Of a stretch of 64,000 nt of DNA, positions 6,785-15,653 are shown piece after piece. Position numbers and translations under genes: made by a program. The notes under the pieces are model-generated. The model was not told the origin of the DNA and made no database searches. It saw only the letters and a list, made by a program, of their open reading frames with translations. The stretch lies in assembly GCF_021311115.1 (NCBI RefSeq), contig NZ_JAJTNP010000005.1:186001-250000 (forward strand), read 5' to 3'. This DNA comes from Chryseobacterium gwangjuense. Lineage in GTDB: Bacteria; Bacteroidota; Bacteroidia; Flavobacteriales; Weeksellaceae. How positions within the stretch are numbered: the stretch's first letter is position 1; every line of letters begins with the position of its first letter.

Positions 6785-7387
6785 TTAAAAATTAATATAA
6801 TTCTGCACCAATTGGGCAAAGTTTGCGGTAAATAATTTGATTGAAATTGCTAATAGAATAATTCCAAAAACTTTCTGTAAAATAGCCAATGTAGCTTCCC
6901 CCATTTTCTTTTCCAGCCAAGTCGCAGATTTCAGCACCAAATATACGAAAATTGTATTGAGAATGATTCCAAAAATAATATTAATATCATGAAATTCAGC
7001 TTTTAAAGATAGTGTAGTCGTTAAAGTTCCTGCTCCAGCTACCAATGGAAAAGCAATAGGAACAATAGATGCTGATTTCGCTTCTGAAGTTTTGTTGATC
7101 TCGATTCCTAAGATCATTTCCAAAGCGATAATGAAAATTACAAATGCCCCTGCAATTGCAAAGGAATTGACATCTACTCCAATGAACTTTAGTATCTTAT
7201 TCCCTACAAAAAGGAAAACAAGCATAATTCCACCTGCTGTAAGGGATGCTTTTCTGGCTTCAATCTGTCCAAATTTTTGCTGCAGACTTACCACGATAGG
7301 AACGGAACCTATAATATCGATCACGGCAAAGAGAACCATAAAACAGGTAATGATCTCTTTTAAAGAAAAATGTTCAAATATTTCCAT
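6785..7387 (-). CDS. MarC-family membrane protein
   Basis: A 200-residue integral membrane protein with six predicted helices, matching the MarC/UPF0056 family: VLFAVIDIIGSVPIVV near the N-terminus, then GGIMLVFLFVGNKILKFIGV, AFVIFIIALEMILG and IVPIAFPLVAGAGTLTT. The family is annotated as a possible transporter (NAAT subgroup), but the historical link to multiple antibiotic resistance is not supported, so the substrate is unknown. It sits 44 bases downstream of batD and may be the end of that operon or a separate unit. Confidence 0.87.
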   Translation of the reverse strand: MEIFEHFSLKEIITCFMVLFAVIDIIGSVPIVVSLQQKFGQIEARKASLTAGGIMLVFLFVGNKILKFIGVDVNSFAIAGAFVIFIIALEMILGIEINKTSEAKSASIVPIAFPLVAGAGTLTTTLSLKAEFHDINIIFGIILNTIFVYLVLKSATWLEKKMGEATLAILQKVFGIILLAISIKLFTANFAQLVQNYINF

Positions 7388-7431
7388 TATATTGCAATTA
7401 AGAATTTCGCAAAAATATGAAAAATAATTAA

Positions 7432-9174
7432 TTATTTGCTAATACGAGAATATAAATTAACAATTGTATTGAAGAGTTCATCAATTCCCTCTTCAGATTT
7501 TACAGGAGTATATTTTTCAATCTGAATTTTCTGAGCCAGATTTCTATATTCTTCCGCAATATGTAAGCCTTTATAATTCTCTAAAAATACGTTGAAATCC
7601 TTTGATGAACTTTGAAAATATTGGTTTCTGACTTCAGAATCAAGCTCTTCTACGGTTTCAAAAAATTTGAAATACTCATTATTTTCTTTCAGATTTTTTA
7701 AATAGTTAAAATAGTCTGTAATATCCGTTTTCAGAGTAGCTCTGATTTCTTTTTCAGTTTCTGCAACAGAACCTAAAGAGTGGGGAGATACCGTTTTTTT
7801 AACCAAAGAACGTTTTTTTTGCCAATTTCTGAATACTAGATAAGTGATGACTAAACTTAATAGAATCGCAATATTCACAAACAACACATTCCAGTTAAAC
7901 TTATTTTTTTCTTTTACTTTAAATGAAGTCGTTTTTAAAACCGGCGTATTTACCGTTTCCAGGAAATTATTTGTGTATTCGTTTACTTTTTCTACCGTTG
8001 TACGGGATTCTAATACCTGCTCATGAGAAAATGCATGAATACTTAATTGCTCAACAGGAACATCTATATATTCTTTTTCTTCAGGATCAAAAAATGAAAA
8101 ATCTTCAGTTTTAATTACAATGTCCCCTCGTTTTTTTGGAACGACAATATAATTCGCAAAAATCTCACCCTTCATCCCTACTTTTCCCGGATAAACTTTT
8201 GAGGTAATTTTTGGAGTGAAAAATTCATAATCCGGAGAAGCTTCAATACCTGGAAGTATCATATCAGTAATATTCCCTTCTCCTGAAACTTTTACAACAA
8301 CATGTATTGGTTTCTCTATTTCAGCTTTTTCTTTTGTCTCGCAATACACATCTACCTTAAAGTTCCCAACAGCATTTTTAAAGCTTTCAGGAGATCCTTC
8401 CGGAAGTTTTTTAACATTAAGCTTTACTTTATTTGAAAGTATTTTATTTTTATGAGCAAGCGTGTTTACAGAAGCTGAAACAGCAGGGACTTCTATATAT
8501 CCGGCTTCATTAGGAAAAACCATAAAGACCGCAACCACCTGTGAAGCCATATTCCCTCCCATATCTGAAGGGTCTATCTCCGATTTTCTGAAATGTACCG
8601 GATGTACATTAATATTGTCTTGTTGAGGAAGCTGTATGTTTCTAACCTTTCTTAAATTATCTATATTTCTGGAATATACTTTTAATACAGCAATGGTAGG
8701 CTGATCCTGATAGATTTCCCTATCTTCAATTTCCATGTTCAGATAAACTTCATTCAGCGTTGTATTATGAGCAGAAGATTTTTTCTCGATATCTTTTACT
8801 AAAATATCAAAAGGCTCAGTTTTGTAGATTCTATTGCTAACTGTAACGAGAACCGAACCGATTTTAATTTTCCCTTTCTTTTTAGGCTCAAGTGCTAATC
8901 TTGTAATTTTTTCAGTAATCACTGTATTGGTAACAGGATCCATGAAACTGTTAGTCACTGAACCGCTACCTATTAGATTAAATTTAGAAAGATCTGGTAA
9001 TTGGAATCCTGTTTGCTGCATTAATTCACTACCATTCAATTCCAACACGATAGTAAGATTTACAATTTCTCTTCCGTTATACTCAGTTTTATCAGGTTCC
9101 AGAGAAAGACTTACCTGTCCATAAGAAATTATGGAAATAAACAGTAATAATATGTAGATAAGCTTTTGCTTCAT
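7432..9174 (-). CDS. batD: BatD family protein (aerotolerance operon)
   Basis: A 580-residue exported and membrane-anchored protein. Signal peptide 1-20 (ending ISYG|Q); repeated immunoglobulin-like strands over about 20-420, including the BatD-type opening SLSLEPDKTEYNGREIV; a transmembrane helix near 430-450 (FVNIAILLSLVITYLVF); and a cytosolic helical tail. BatD proteins belong to the Bat complex linked to oxygen and stress tolerance in Bacteroides; the molecular role is not settled. ATG at 9174 shares one base with the stop of the upstream batC gene (TGATG), which indicates translational coupling; the TTG and GTG codons just before it are less likely. Confidence 0.88.
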   Translation of the reverse strand: MKQKLIYILLLFISIISYGQVSLSLEPDKTEYNGREIVNLTIVLELNGSELMQQTGFQLPDLSKFNLIGSGSVTNSFMDPVTNTVITEKITRLALEPKKKGKIKIGSVLVTVSNRIYKTEPFDILVKDIEKKSSAHNTTLNEVYLNMEIEDREIYQDQPTIAVLKVYSRNIDNLRKVRNIQLPQQDNINVHPVHFRKSEIDPSDMGGNMASQVVAVFMVFPNEAGYIEVPAVSASVNTLAHKNKILSNKVKLNVKKLPEGSPESFKNAVGNFKVDVYCETKEKAEIEKPIHVVVKVSGEGNITDMILPGIEASPDYEFFTPKITSKVYPGKVGMKGEIFANYIVVPKKRGDIVIKTEDFSFFDPEEKEYIDVPVEQLSIHAFSHEQVLESRTTVEKVNEYTNNFLETVNTPVLKTTSFKVKEKNKFNWNVLFVNIAILLSLVITYLVFRNWQKKRSLVKKTVSPHSLGSVAETEKEIRATLKTDITDYFNYLKNLKENNEYFKFFETVEELDSEVRNQYFQSSSKDFNVFLENYKGLHIAEEYRNLAQKIQIEKYTPVKSEEGIDELFNTIVNLYSRISK

Positions 9175-9908
9175 CACCAATCTTTCTCGTTGCTTTGCGG
9201 CATCGAATAAGAATTCTTGTTTAAAATTCTTCTGGCGGTTTCCTTTTCTTTTTCGCTTACTTTGTTTAATATGGCATTTTCAAGATCTTTTGGAATTTTG
9301 CCTTCATTATTCTGATTTTGATCAGGGTTGTTTCCTTCCCCTTTATTTTGTTGGCCTTTTCCTTGATCCTGTTTTTGATCTTTAGGATTTCCTTTCTGAT
9401 CATCATTTTGTTTTTGGTTGTCACCGCCGCCTCCTTTGCCTTTATTCTGCTGGTTTTTCTTTTGTTGGTTTTCTTTTTCCTTCAGCTTAGCAATTTCAAA
9501 ATTTTTTCTTGTTGCTTCACTTCTCGGATTCTGTTTTAGGGATTGCTTATAATAATCTGCAGCTTTTTCGGGCTGATTCATCTGCATATAAGTATTTCCT
9601 AAATTATGAAGAGCTGCTGCTTTATCCGGAAGAGTTTGAGAAAGCGATTGGGCTTTTTCAAATTCGGCTTTTGCCTCTTCATATTTTTTGCTCTTATACA
9701 ATGCATTCCCCATATTATAATGAGCTGTAAAGTCTTTTTTATTTTGCTTTACCGCTTCCATATATTTAGAAGACGCACCGTCATAGTTTTTATCGTCAAA
9801 TTTTCGATTGCCTTCATACACCAACGTCCTGTAGCTTTCCTGCCCGAATAAACAGCCTGAAAACATAAAAGCAAATATAAACGATAAAAAAATGACTTTA
9901 GTATTCAT
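9174..9908 (-). CDS. batC: TPR protein of the Bat operon (BatC-type)
   Basis: A 244-residue exported protein. The N-terminus is a signal sequence with FSGC at 16-19, so it may be a lipoprotein. Residues about 25-135 hold three tetratricopeptide repeats (AHYNMGNALYKSKKYEEA, ALHNLGNTYMQMNQPEKA). The next 70 residues are a very low-complexity Gln/Asn/Lys/Gly/Asp stretch that is probably disordered, then a conserved-looking end (KEKETARRILNKNSYSMP). In Bat operons this protein is a periplasmic scaffold. The TTG three codons upstream is passed over for the ATG at 9908. One-base overlap with batD. Confidence 0.85.
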   Translation of the reverse strand: MNTKVIFLSFIFAFMFSGCLFGQESYRTLVYEGNRKFDDKNYDGASSKYMEAVKQNKKDFTAHYNMGNALYKSKKYEEAKAEFEKAQSLSQTLPDKAAALHNLGNTYMQMNQPEKAADYYKQSLKQNPRSEATRKNFEIAKLKEKENQQKKNQQNKGKGGGGDNQKQNDDQKGNPKDQKQDQGKGQQNKGEGNNPDQNQNNEGKIPKDLENAILNKVSEKEKETARRILNKNSYSMPQSNEKDW

Positions 9909-10007
9909 CCAATGCAAAATTATTCCTTTATATGTTAATAAACAGATTCAAATTTGTTAAAATTCGGTTAAAGTATGTTTTAAAATCCTGAGACACAATA
10001 AAGAAAA

Positions 10008-11015
10008 TTAAACATTAAAATCTCTTTTAGGATTAAATATATAAATCAAAAAGAAAAATAAAATTGAAAAAACCAAGAAATACTGATAATAATGATTAGC
10101 ATTTTGTGATTTCACCGTTGTCTCTGAAGAGAAAGATTTTTTACTCAAAATATCAAGTATCTTATCCGGAGTTTCATTGATATTATTTCCGTCGATATAA
10201 TCTCCTCCTGTTGATTCTGCTATTTTATGCAACGCTTCTGTTTGTCGTTTAGAGATTACCGTTTCTCCGTTCGCATCAGATTTATATCCCATTAACTGTC
10301 CATAAGAGTATTCAGGAATAGGAGCTCCTTCTTCTGTCCCGATTCCTACAGTCGTTACCACAATTCCTTCTTTGTTTGCCAATCGTATTGCTGCGGCATC
10401 ATTTCCTTCATTATCTTCTCCATCACTTAGCAAAACCACTTTTCTGGCTCCTTTATTTACATTCTTAAACTTTTCTGCAGCCACTTCCATCGCTTTTAAA
10501 AAGTCCGTTCCCTGAATCTGCACAGAACTTGTTTCAATCCCGTTAATATAAGTTTCCGCAGAAGAATAATCCGTCGTCAAAGGCATAATAGAAGTTGCTT
10601 CACCGGCAAAGATCACCACTCCTACTTTATCACTTTTCATTTTCTGCATCGTGTTTATCATCACATTTTTAGCCTCCATTAAACGATTCGGCTCAACATC
10701 TTCCACATTCATTGAATTAGAAACATCCAGCATAAAAATCACATTATTGAGCTTTTGTTTGGTCTGAACTTCATTCGAACCACTCAGAAGATCTATAATG
10801 GAAAAGATCAGAAACAAAGTTCCCAAAAGATATAATGCAGGGAAAAATTTTGTAAACCCCGAACTTTTTTCAAATAATTGTTCATGGAACTGATGTTCTG
10901 CAAATGCCTCTCTCCTTTTCTTTTTCCATTTAAAAAAACGGATCAGCAATACTGCCAGAAACGGTAAAAGTAACAGCAACAACAAATACCAGTAATTTCC
11001 TAAATACCAATCCAT
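10008..11015 (-). CDS. batB: BatB, VWA-domain membrane protein
   Basis: A 335-residue protein with transmembrane helices near 9-27, 58-76 and 308-328 and a von Willebrand factor A domain between the last two. The metal-binding (MIDAS) motif DVSNS is at 97-101, with VVLLSDGEDNEGN later carrying the acidic MIDAS residues. This is the arrangement of BatB in the Bat aerotolerance operon. The ATG overlaps the stop of batA by one base (TGATG). The N-terminal stretch WYLGNYWYLLLLLLLP differs from BatA, which distinguishes the two paralogues. Confidence 0.9.
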   Translation of the reverse strand: MDWYLGNYWYLLLLLLLPFLAVLLIRFFKWKKKRREAFAEHQFHEQLFEKSSGFTKFFPALYLLGTLFLIFSIIDLLSGSNEVQTKQKLNNVIFMLDVSNSMNVEDVEPNRLMEAKNVMINTMQKMKSDKVGVVIFAGEATSIMPLTTDYSSAETYINGIETSSVQIQGTDFLKAMEVAAEKFKNVNKGARKVVLLSDGEDNEGNDAAAIRLANKEGIVVTTVGIGTEEGAPIPEYSYGQLMGYKSDANGETVISKRQTEALHKIAESTGGDYIDGNNINETPDKILDILSKKSFSSETTVKSQNANHYYQYFLVFSILFFFLIYIFNPKRDFNV

Positions 11016-12007
11016 CAGCTTAAAAATTTATAAAACACCCATCTCAACAGAGCATCAAAAACAAGCATTCCTAATGCAATCCAAAGAAAAATTTTAAAGT
11101 ATTCTTCGTAGTTGTATAATTTGGAAACCTTGATGTCTGATTTCTCCAGTTGATTAATCTCATCATATACTTCTTCCAGACTGCTGTTTGAGGTTGCTCT
11201 GAAATATTTACCTCCTGTCATCTGTGCAACATCTCTCAATACAGGCTCATCAATCTTAACTTCCGTTTCCGTAAAAACCAAATCTCCAAAAATATCCGTT
11301 TGTGTAGGCATTAAAGCATAGCCATTGGTTCCGATCCCGATAGAATATACTTTTATATTATTATTTTTAGCCAGTTCGGCAGCAATTTGAGGCGGCATCG
11401 CATTTTCAATGGTATTTACTCCATCTGTCATTAAAATAATGATCTTACTCTTTGCCTTGCTATTTTTAAGGTGATTCACCGCTACAGACAATCCTTCTCC
11501 AATCGCAGTTCCCGGTTGAAGCTCCATCGGATTTAAATTTTTCAGCTCGTCAATAACAACCTGATGATCAGAAGTTACAGGAACTTTTGTAAAAGCTTCT
11601 CCGGAATACGCAACCAAACCAATTCTATCGTTCGGGCGTTTTTGAACGAATTTAACTGCAATATCCTTTAAAGCCGTTAAACGATCCGGTGTTAAATCTT
11701 TTGCCAACATACTCAATGAAACATCCACAGAAAGCATAATATCTATTCCTTTTGTATCGTCTCTGTCCTGAGAAATGGTAAAACTTCTGGGTCTTGCCAT
11801 GGCAATAATCAAAGCCGAAAGAATAATATACTTTGATATTTTCAGCAAAAAGAGAACCGGCAGAATACCACTGTTGCTGCCCATATTTTTAACCGTAGGA
11901 ACTTTAATTCCTTTTCTTTTCTGCTTACTGAAGTCTTTAAACAAAAGAGGAATAAACAGTAAAAAAAGAAGCAAAAACCACGGACTATACAATTCAAAAT
12001 CAAGCAT
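11015..12007 (-). CDS. batA: BatA, VWA-domain membrane protein
   Basis: A 330-residue protein of the BatA type: N-terminal YSPWFLLLFLLFIPLLF, a second helix near 57-70 leading to ARPRS, the VWA domain with MIDAS DVSLS at 95-99 and IIILMTDGVNTIENA, and a C-terminal helix (FKIFLWIALGMLVFDALL). The VWA domain should lie outside the cytoplasm and bind a divalent metal. It begins inside the last codons of the upstream BatD-like gene (8-base overlap) and shares one base with batB, so translation of the whole set is tightly linked. Confidence 0.9.
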   Translation of the reverse strand: MLDFELYSPWFLLLFLLFIPLLFKDFSKQKRKGIKVPTVKNMGSNSGILPVLFLLKISKYIILSALIIAMARPRSFTISQDRDDTKGIDIMLSVDVSLSMLAKDLTPDRLTALKDIAVKFVQKRPNDRIGLVAYSGEAFTKVPVTSDHQVVIDELKNLNPMELQPGTAIGEGLSVAVNHLKNSKAKSKIIILMTDGVNTIENAMPPQIAAELAKNNNIKVYSIGIGTNGYALMPTQTDIFGDLVFTETEVKIDEPVLRDVAQMTGGKYFRATSNSSLEEVYDEINQLEKSDIKVSKLYNYEEYFKIFLWIALGMLVFDALLRWVFYKFLS

Positions 12008-12905
12008 CCTTTCTCAAGTTTTCAAATTCCAAATCTTTTGATGATCTTTTTACAAACTCTTTGATGTCCGTAAAATCTTTTTCCATAGCCTCTTGATCCG
12101 GAAACGTTTTGGCAAATTTCACCAAATCTCCACGTAAGAAGACCTCTTCCACTACTTTTTCGTTTTCCTGAGAAATGGTATTATTTTTTTTCATCAAATC
12201 AATTAAATCATCCGTTAACAAAACATCTGCCGGCAAATGATACTGTCTGGAAATAAATTTTCTGGAAATATCGATTAATTCAACATAAAACGAACGATAA
12301 TCTCCACTTTCCACATATTTTTTCTTTTTCAGGGAATCCAGTTCCTTTAAAGTCTGATTCGTTGCAACTACAGGTGAATTTTTAGCTTTCCTGCCCCATT
12401 TAACAAACATGATGATCGCAATAATTAAGGCAATCACCGATAAGGCGGCTAAAATATACCATTTATAGAGCTCCCAGTAATCTTTTACTTCCAGCTTCAC
12501 CTCCTTATTGTTCATAATATCATTAATCTGATCGCCTTTTTGGGCTGTGTTAATGACATCAAGCTCATAAGGAATTGTTTTTAAAACCTTCCCGCCTACT
12601 TTAAACTCCAGTTCAGGAATCGTAAACTTTCCTTCTTCATACACCGCAAATTCAATTCTTCTATAATAGATATCAGGATTTTGTGCGATACTGTCTTTTA
12701 TTTCTTCAAAATGGAAAGGCAGCAATTCATTTTCTGCAGCAGCAGAAACCTTTTCATTACGTAAATTATTAATGGTAATAACAATATGATTCACTTCTCC
12801 CAAAGCAATGGTTTTCTTCTCAATACTGGAAGAAAGTATCTGTGAAAAAGCGGTTGCACAGATCAAAAAGCAAAATATAAATAGTAGTTTTTTCAATTTT
12901 ATCAT
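12000..12905 (-). CDS. BatD-like / DUF4381-type membrane protein of the Bat operon
   Basis: A 301-residue protein with a signal peptide (about 1-21, ending ATAFSQ), a beta-rich external domain to about 140, one transmembrane helix (WYILAALSVIALIIAIIMFV, about 150-169) and a cytosolic helical domain of about 130 residues (RSFYVELIDISRKFISRQYHLPA). The last part is typical of DUF4381-like proteins encoded between the DUF58 and VWA genes of moxR clusters. It is shorter than the BatD encoded at 7432 but has the same order of parts. It follows a 109-base gap holding a palindromic repeat. Role inferred from context. Confidence 0.72.
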   Translation of the reverse strand: MIKLKKLLFIFCFLICATAFSQILSSSIEKKTIALGEVNHIVITINNLRNEKVSAAAENELLPFHFEEIKDSIAQNPDIYYRRIEFAVYEEGKFTIPELEFKVGGKVLKTIPYELDVINTAQKGDQINDIMNNKEVKLEVKDYWELYKWYILAALSVIALIIAIIMFVKWGRKAKNSPVVATNQTLKELDSLKKKKYVESGDYRSFYVELIDISRKFISRQYHLPADVLLTDDLIDLMKKNNTISQENEKVVEEVFLRGDLVKFAKTFPDQEAMEKDFTDIKEFVKRSSKDLEFENLRKDA

Positions 12906-12925
12906 TAAATTTTAACCTCAGTTTA

Positions 12926-12998
12926 TCATTCTGACGAAAGAAGAATCTGTAACAAAACAATAGATTCTTCATTTCGCTTACACTACATTCAGAATGAC
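12926..12998. repeat. Palindromic dispersed repeat inside the Bat operon
   Basis: Left arm TCATTCTGA(C)GAAAGAAGAATCT (12926-12948) and right arm AGATTCTTC (12962-12970) ... TCAGAATGA (12990-12998) form an imperfect inverted repeat. Its outer 9 bases pair perfectly, and so do inner AGAAGAATCT-type bases. It lies in the 109-base gap between the DUF58 gene and the BatD-like gene, so it would be transcribed as a stem-loop. A half copy is at 6472-6498. Confidence 0.75.
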
Positions 12999-13014
12999 AA
13001 AAGAACGTTTATTT

Positions 13015-13878
13015 TTATTTTTTCTGAAAATAGTTATACAATAATTTTGAGTAATCCGAACCTGTATTAATATTCATAAAACTTGCCGAACTATTGGCAA
13101 AATCTTCTTCCAAAGCTCTCAGCTTCTGTTTCTGAGCTTCTGCAAAAGTATATCTCCATCTTGCACTTGAAGTATTTGCCCAAACTTGCTTTCCTGTTTC
13201 AGCATCATACAATAAAGTGTATCCAACGTCCGGAATTTCATTGTCTTTTTCATCAAAAATCCTCATTCCCAACAGCTGATGTTTTTTTGAAGCCACTCTC
13301 AGCATTTTAGAATCATATTCATCTTCAAAGTCCGAAAAAAGAAATACCAGAGATTTTCTTTTAAAAATCCCCATCATATATTCCATCGCTTTATCAATTT
13401 TTGAGATAGCAGGAATGTAATCTGCCGTCAGAATATTACTGATAATCGAAAGAATATGCTTTCTTCCTTTTTGTGGCGGAATTACTTTATATACTTTATC
13501 GGCAAATAAAATCAAACCTACTTTATCATTATTCCCGGCCGCTGAAAAGCCTAAGCTTGCCGCAATTTCAGCAACATATTCTCTTTTCAGCTGAGTTTTT
13601 GTCCCATAGTCCATCGAAGCGGAAATATCTACCAGCAACATCATCGTCAATTCCCTTTCCTCTTCCATTACTTTCACGAACGGCTCGCGGAAACGTGCCG
13701 TTTTATTCCAGTCGATTCTACGGATTTCGTCACCAAACTGATACGGACGAACCTCTGAGAAAGTCATTCCCTGTCCTTTAAAAGCGCTGTGATATTGCCC
13801 CATCAAAGTAGCTTCCGTCTTCTTACGAGTACGGATTTCTATTTGCTTGACTTTTTTAACAATATCTTTTATCTGCAT
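13015..13878 (-). CDS. DUF58 domain protein
   Basis: A 287-residue cytosolic protein of the DUF58 family, degenerate VWA-like. Diagnostic blocks are the opening IKDIVKKVKQIEIRTRKK, the RPYQFGDEIRRIDWNKTAR segment and DISASMDYG, a MIDAS-like D-x-S-x-S, followed by LIL and LFSDFED. These proteins are always found beside MoxR ATPases and are thought to be partners or substrates of them. It is the third gene of the operon after moxR and the GNAT gene; the 64-base gap to the GNAT gene contains nothing obvious. Confidence 0.88.
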   Translation of the reverse strand: MQIKDIVKKVKQIEIRTRKKTEATLMGQYHSAFKGQGMTFSEVRPYQFGDEIRRIDWNKTARFREPFVKVMEEERELTMMLLVDISASMDYGTKTQLKREYVAEIAASLGFSAAGNNDKVGLILFADKVYKVIPPQKGRKHILSIISNILTADYIPAISKIDKAMEYMMGIFKRKSLVFLFSDFEDEYDSKMLRVASKKHQLLGMRIFDEKDNEIPDVGYTLLYDAETGKQVWANTSSARWRYTFAEAQKQKLRALEEDFANSSASFMNINTGSDYSKLLYNYFQKK

Positions 13879-13942
13879 AAATTATTTTTAAGGTTGAAAC
13901 TAAGATTGAGCTTTAAAAATTCACAACTCATCCATTTTCAAT

Positions 13943-14398
13943 CTATTTAAATTCTATTGAAACATTAAACCATTCATCATCAAATTTCGGACTGTATTTT
14001 TTATAGAAATTAATCGCCGGTTCGTTCCAGTTTAGCACCTGGAAGACCATTCCACTGTATTGCTTAGATTTTCCGTGTTCCATGGTTGCTTCAAATAATT
14101 TCTTTCCGATTTGCTTGCCTCTCAATTTTTCTGTTACTACCAAATCTTCCAGATACAATCTTCTGCCTTTCCAGGTCGAATATCTGTCATAATACAATGA
14201 GATTCCAACAATTCTTCCTTCAAATTCAGCCACAAAAGCTCCCCAAACAGGTGAATTCCCGAATCCATCTTCAATAAATTGCTCTAAAGTTAAAGTAACT
14301 TCATGCAAAGCTTTTTCATAATCAGCCAATTCTTTAATCAACTCCAACATGGGAGCACAATCTTCCTGAACTGCTTTTCTAATCATTACTTCACTCAT
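13943..14398 (-). CDS. GNAT N-acetyltransferase (SAT1-like)
   Basis: A 151-residue GNAT protein. The acetyl-CoA binding motif is LRGKQIGKKLFE, within the block YLEDLVVTEKLRGKQIG, and the C-terminus has VLNWNEPAINFYKKY. The N-terminal IRKAVQEDCAPMLELIKELADYEK and the LEDLVV block are of the kind found in spermidine/spermine (diamine) N-acetyltransferases and their bacterial relatives; the true substrate is unknown. Its ATG overlaps the moxR stop by one base (TAATG), so it is translated with moxR, an unusual guest between moxR and DUF58. Confidence 0.85.
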   Translation of the reverse strand: MSEVMIRKAVQEDCAPMLELIKELADYEKALHEVTLTLEQFIEDGFGNSPVWGAFVAEFEGRIVGISLYYDRYSTWKGRRLYLEDLVVTEKLRGKQIGKKLFEATMEHGKSKQYSGMVFQVLNWNEPAINFYKKYSPKFDDEWFNVSIEFK

Positions 14399-15402
14399 TA
14401 TGGAGCCTGAATTTTCGCTAAAATTCTATTGATAATTTCTTCTGTTGAGATCTCTTCCGCTTCTGCTTCAAAGGTTAAACCAATTCTATGTCTCAATACA
14501 TCTTTTGCCAACTCTTTTACATCTTCAGGAATCACAAACGCTCTTCCTTTTAAGAATGCATATGCTCTGGAAGCAATCGCAAGGTTGATAGATGCTCTCG
14601 GTGAAGCTCCGAAACCAATATAATTTTTAAGTTCCGAAAGACCGTAATTTTCAGGAAAACGGGTCGCAAAAACCATATCCAGAATATATTTTTCAATCTT
14701 TTCGTCAAGATAAATCTGATTGATGAGTTCTTTAGCATCCAAAATATCTTGTAAGGAAATCACAGGCTTTACTGTAGGTTGATGTGCTGTTGAAACCATT
14801 CTCATAACGGTTCTTTCATCTTCAAATTTCGGATAATCAATGGTACATTTCAGCATGAAACGGTCGCTTTGAGCCTCCGGTAAAAGATAGGTACCTTCCT
14901 GATCAATCGGGTTCTGCGTTGCCAATACCAGGAAAGGTTTTGGAAGTTTCATGGTTTCATCACCAATGGTCACCTGCTTTTCCTGCATTACTTCCAACAA
15001 AGCCGATTGTACTTTAGCCGGCGCACGGTTGATCTCATCCGCTAATACAAAATTTGCAAATACAGGACCTCTTTTTATTGAAAAATCGTTGTCTTTAACA
15101 TTATAAATCATGGTTCCGACAACATCCGCAGGCAACAAATCCGGGGTAAACTGAATTCTTGAAAAATCACCGTGAACAGCATCTGCCAATGTTTTTATCG
15201 CCAATGTTTTTGCCAAGCCCGGAACTCCTTCCAAAAGAACGTGACCATTCCCCAGAAGCCCGACTAAAAGACGGTCTATCATATATTCCTGGCCGATAAT
15301 CACTTTGCTGATTTCCTGTCTCAGAAGAGAAAATAAGTAGTTTTTTTCTTTTACTTTTTCCGTCAATTGGCGGATATCTTCTGCTTGATATGTATCTGAC
15401 AT
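14398..15402 (-). CDS. MoxR-family AAA+ ATPase
   Basis: A 334-residue AAA+ ATPase. Walker A is GVPGLAKT (59-66), Walker B lies in FVLADEINRAPAKVQSALLEVMQE (LADEIN about 120-125), the sensor 1 region is LVLATQNPI, and sensor 2-like GFGASPRASINL follows. MoxR ATPases act as chaperones that help mature or activate partner complexes, usually the VWA proteins encoded next to them. It is the first gene of the Bat operon, and the 251-base gap upstream is shared with the divergent DinB-like gene. No clear TAnnTTTG box was found for it on the minus strand. Confidence 0.92.
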   Translation of the reverse strand: MSDTYQAEDIRQLTEKVKEKNYLFSLLRQEISKVIIGQEYMIDRLLVGLLGNGHVLLEGVPGLAKTLAIKTLADAVHGDFSRIQFTPDLLPADVVGTMIYNVKDNDFSIKRGPVFANFVLADEINRAPAKVQSALLEVMQEKQVTIGDETMKLPKPFLVLATQNPIDQEGTYLLPEAQSDRFMLKCTIDYPKFEDERTVMRMVSTAHQPTVKPVISLQDILDAKELINQIYLDEKIEKYILDMVFATRFPENYGLSELKNYIGFGASPRASINLAIASRAYAFLKGRAFVIPEDVKELAKDVLRHRIGLTFEAEAEEISTEEIINRILAKIQAP

Positions 15403-15602
15403 AACTTAATTTAAAATAATTGGTAAATTTCTAATAAATACTTGCATTAATCAACACAACAGATGCCATATTTGAGTTAAAGTTTGTTAAATATTCCAGC
15501 ACCGATGCGAGATCCAAAATAGTTGAAACCTTAAAACTCAATACAATTATTCTGTTTTTTCATAAAAATATATAAATTTTGCTTCAATCTACCGTTCAAA
15601 AA

Positions 15603-15633
15603 TTGTCATTTCCAGTTTATTAAACTATTTTTG
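15603..15633 (+). promoter_or_regulatory. Predicted promoter of the DinB-like gene
   Basis: TTG at 15603-15605 and TATTTTTG at 15626-15633 with a 20-base spacer. Predicted start near 15640 gives a leader of about 14 bases before the ATG at 15654. Confidence 0.6.
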
Positions 15634-15653
15634 GTGATTAAAATTTTTGCAAA

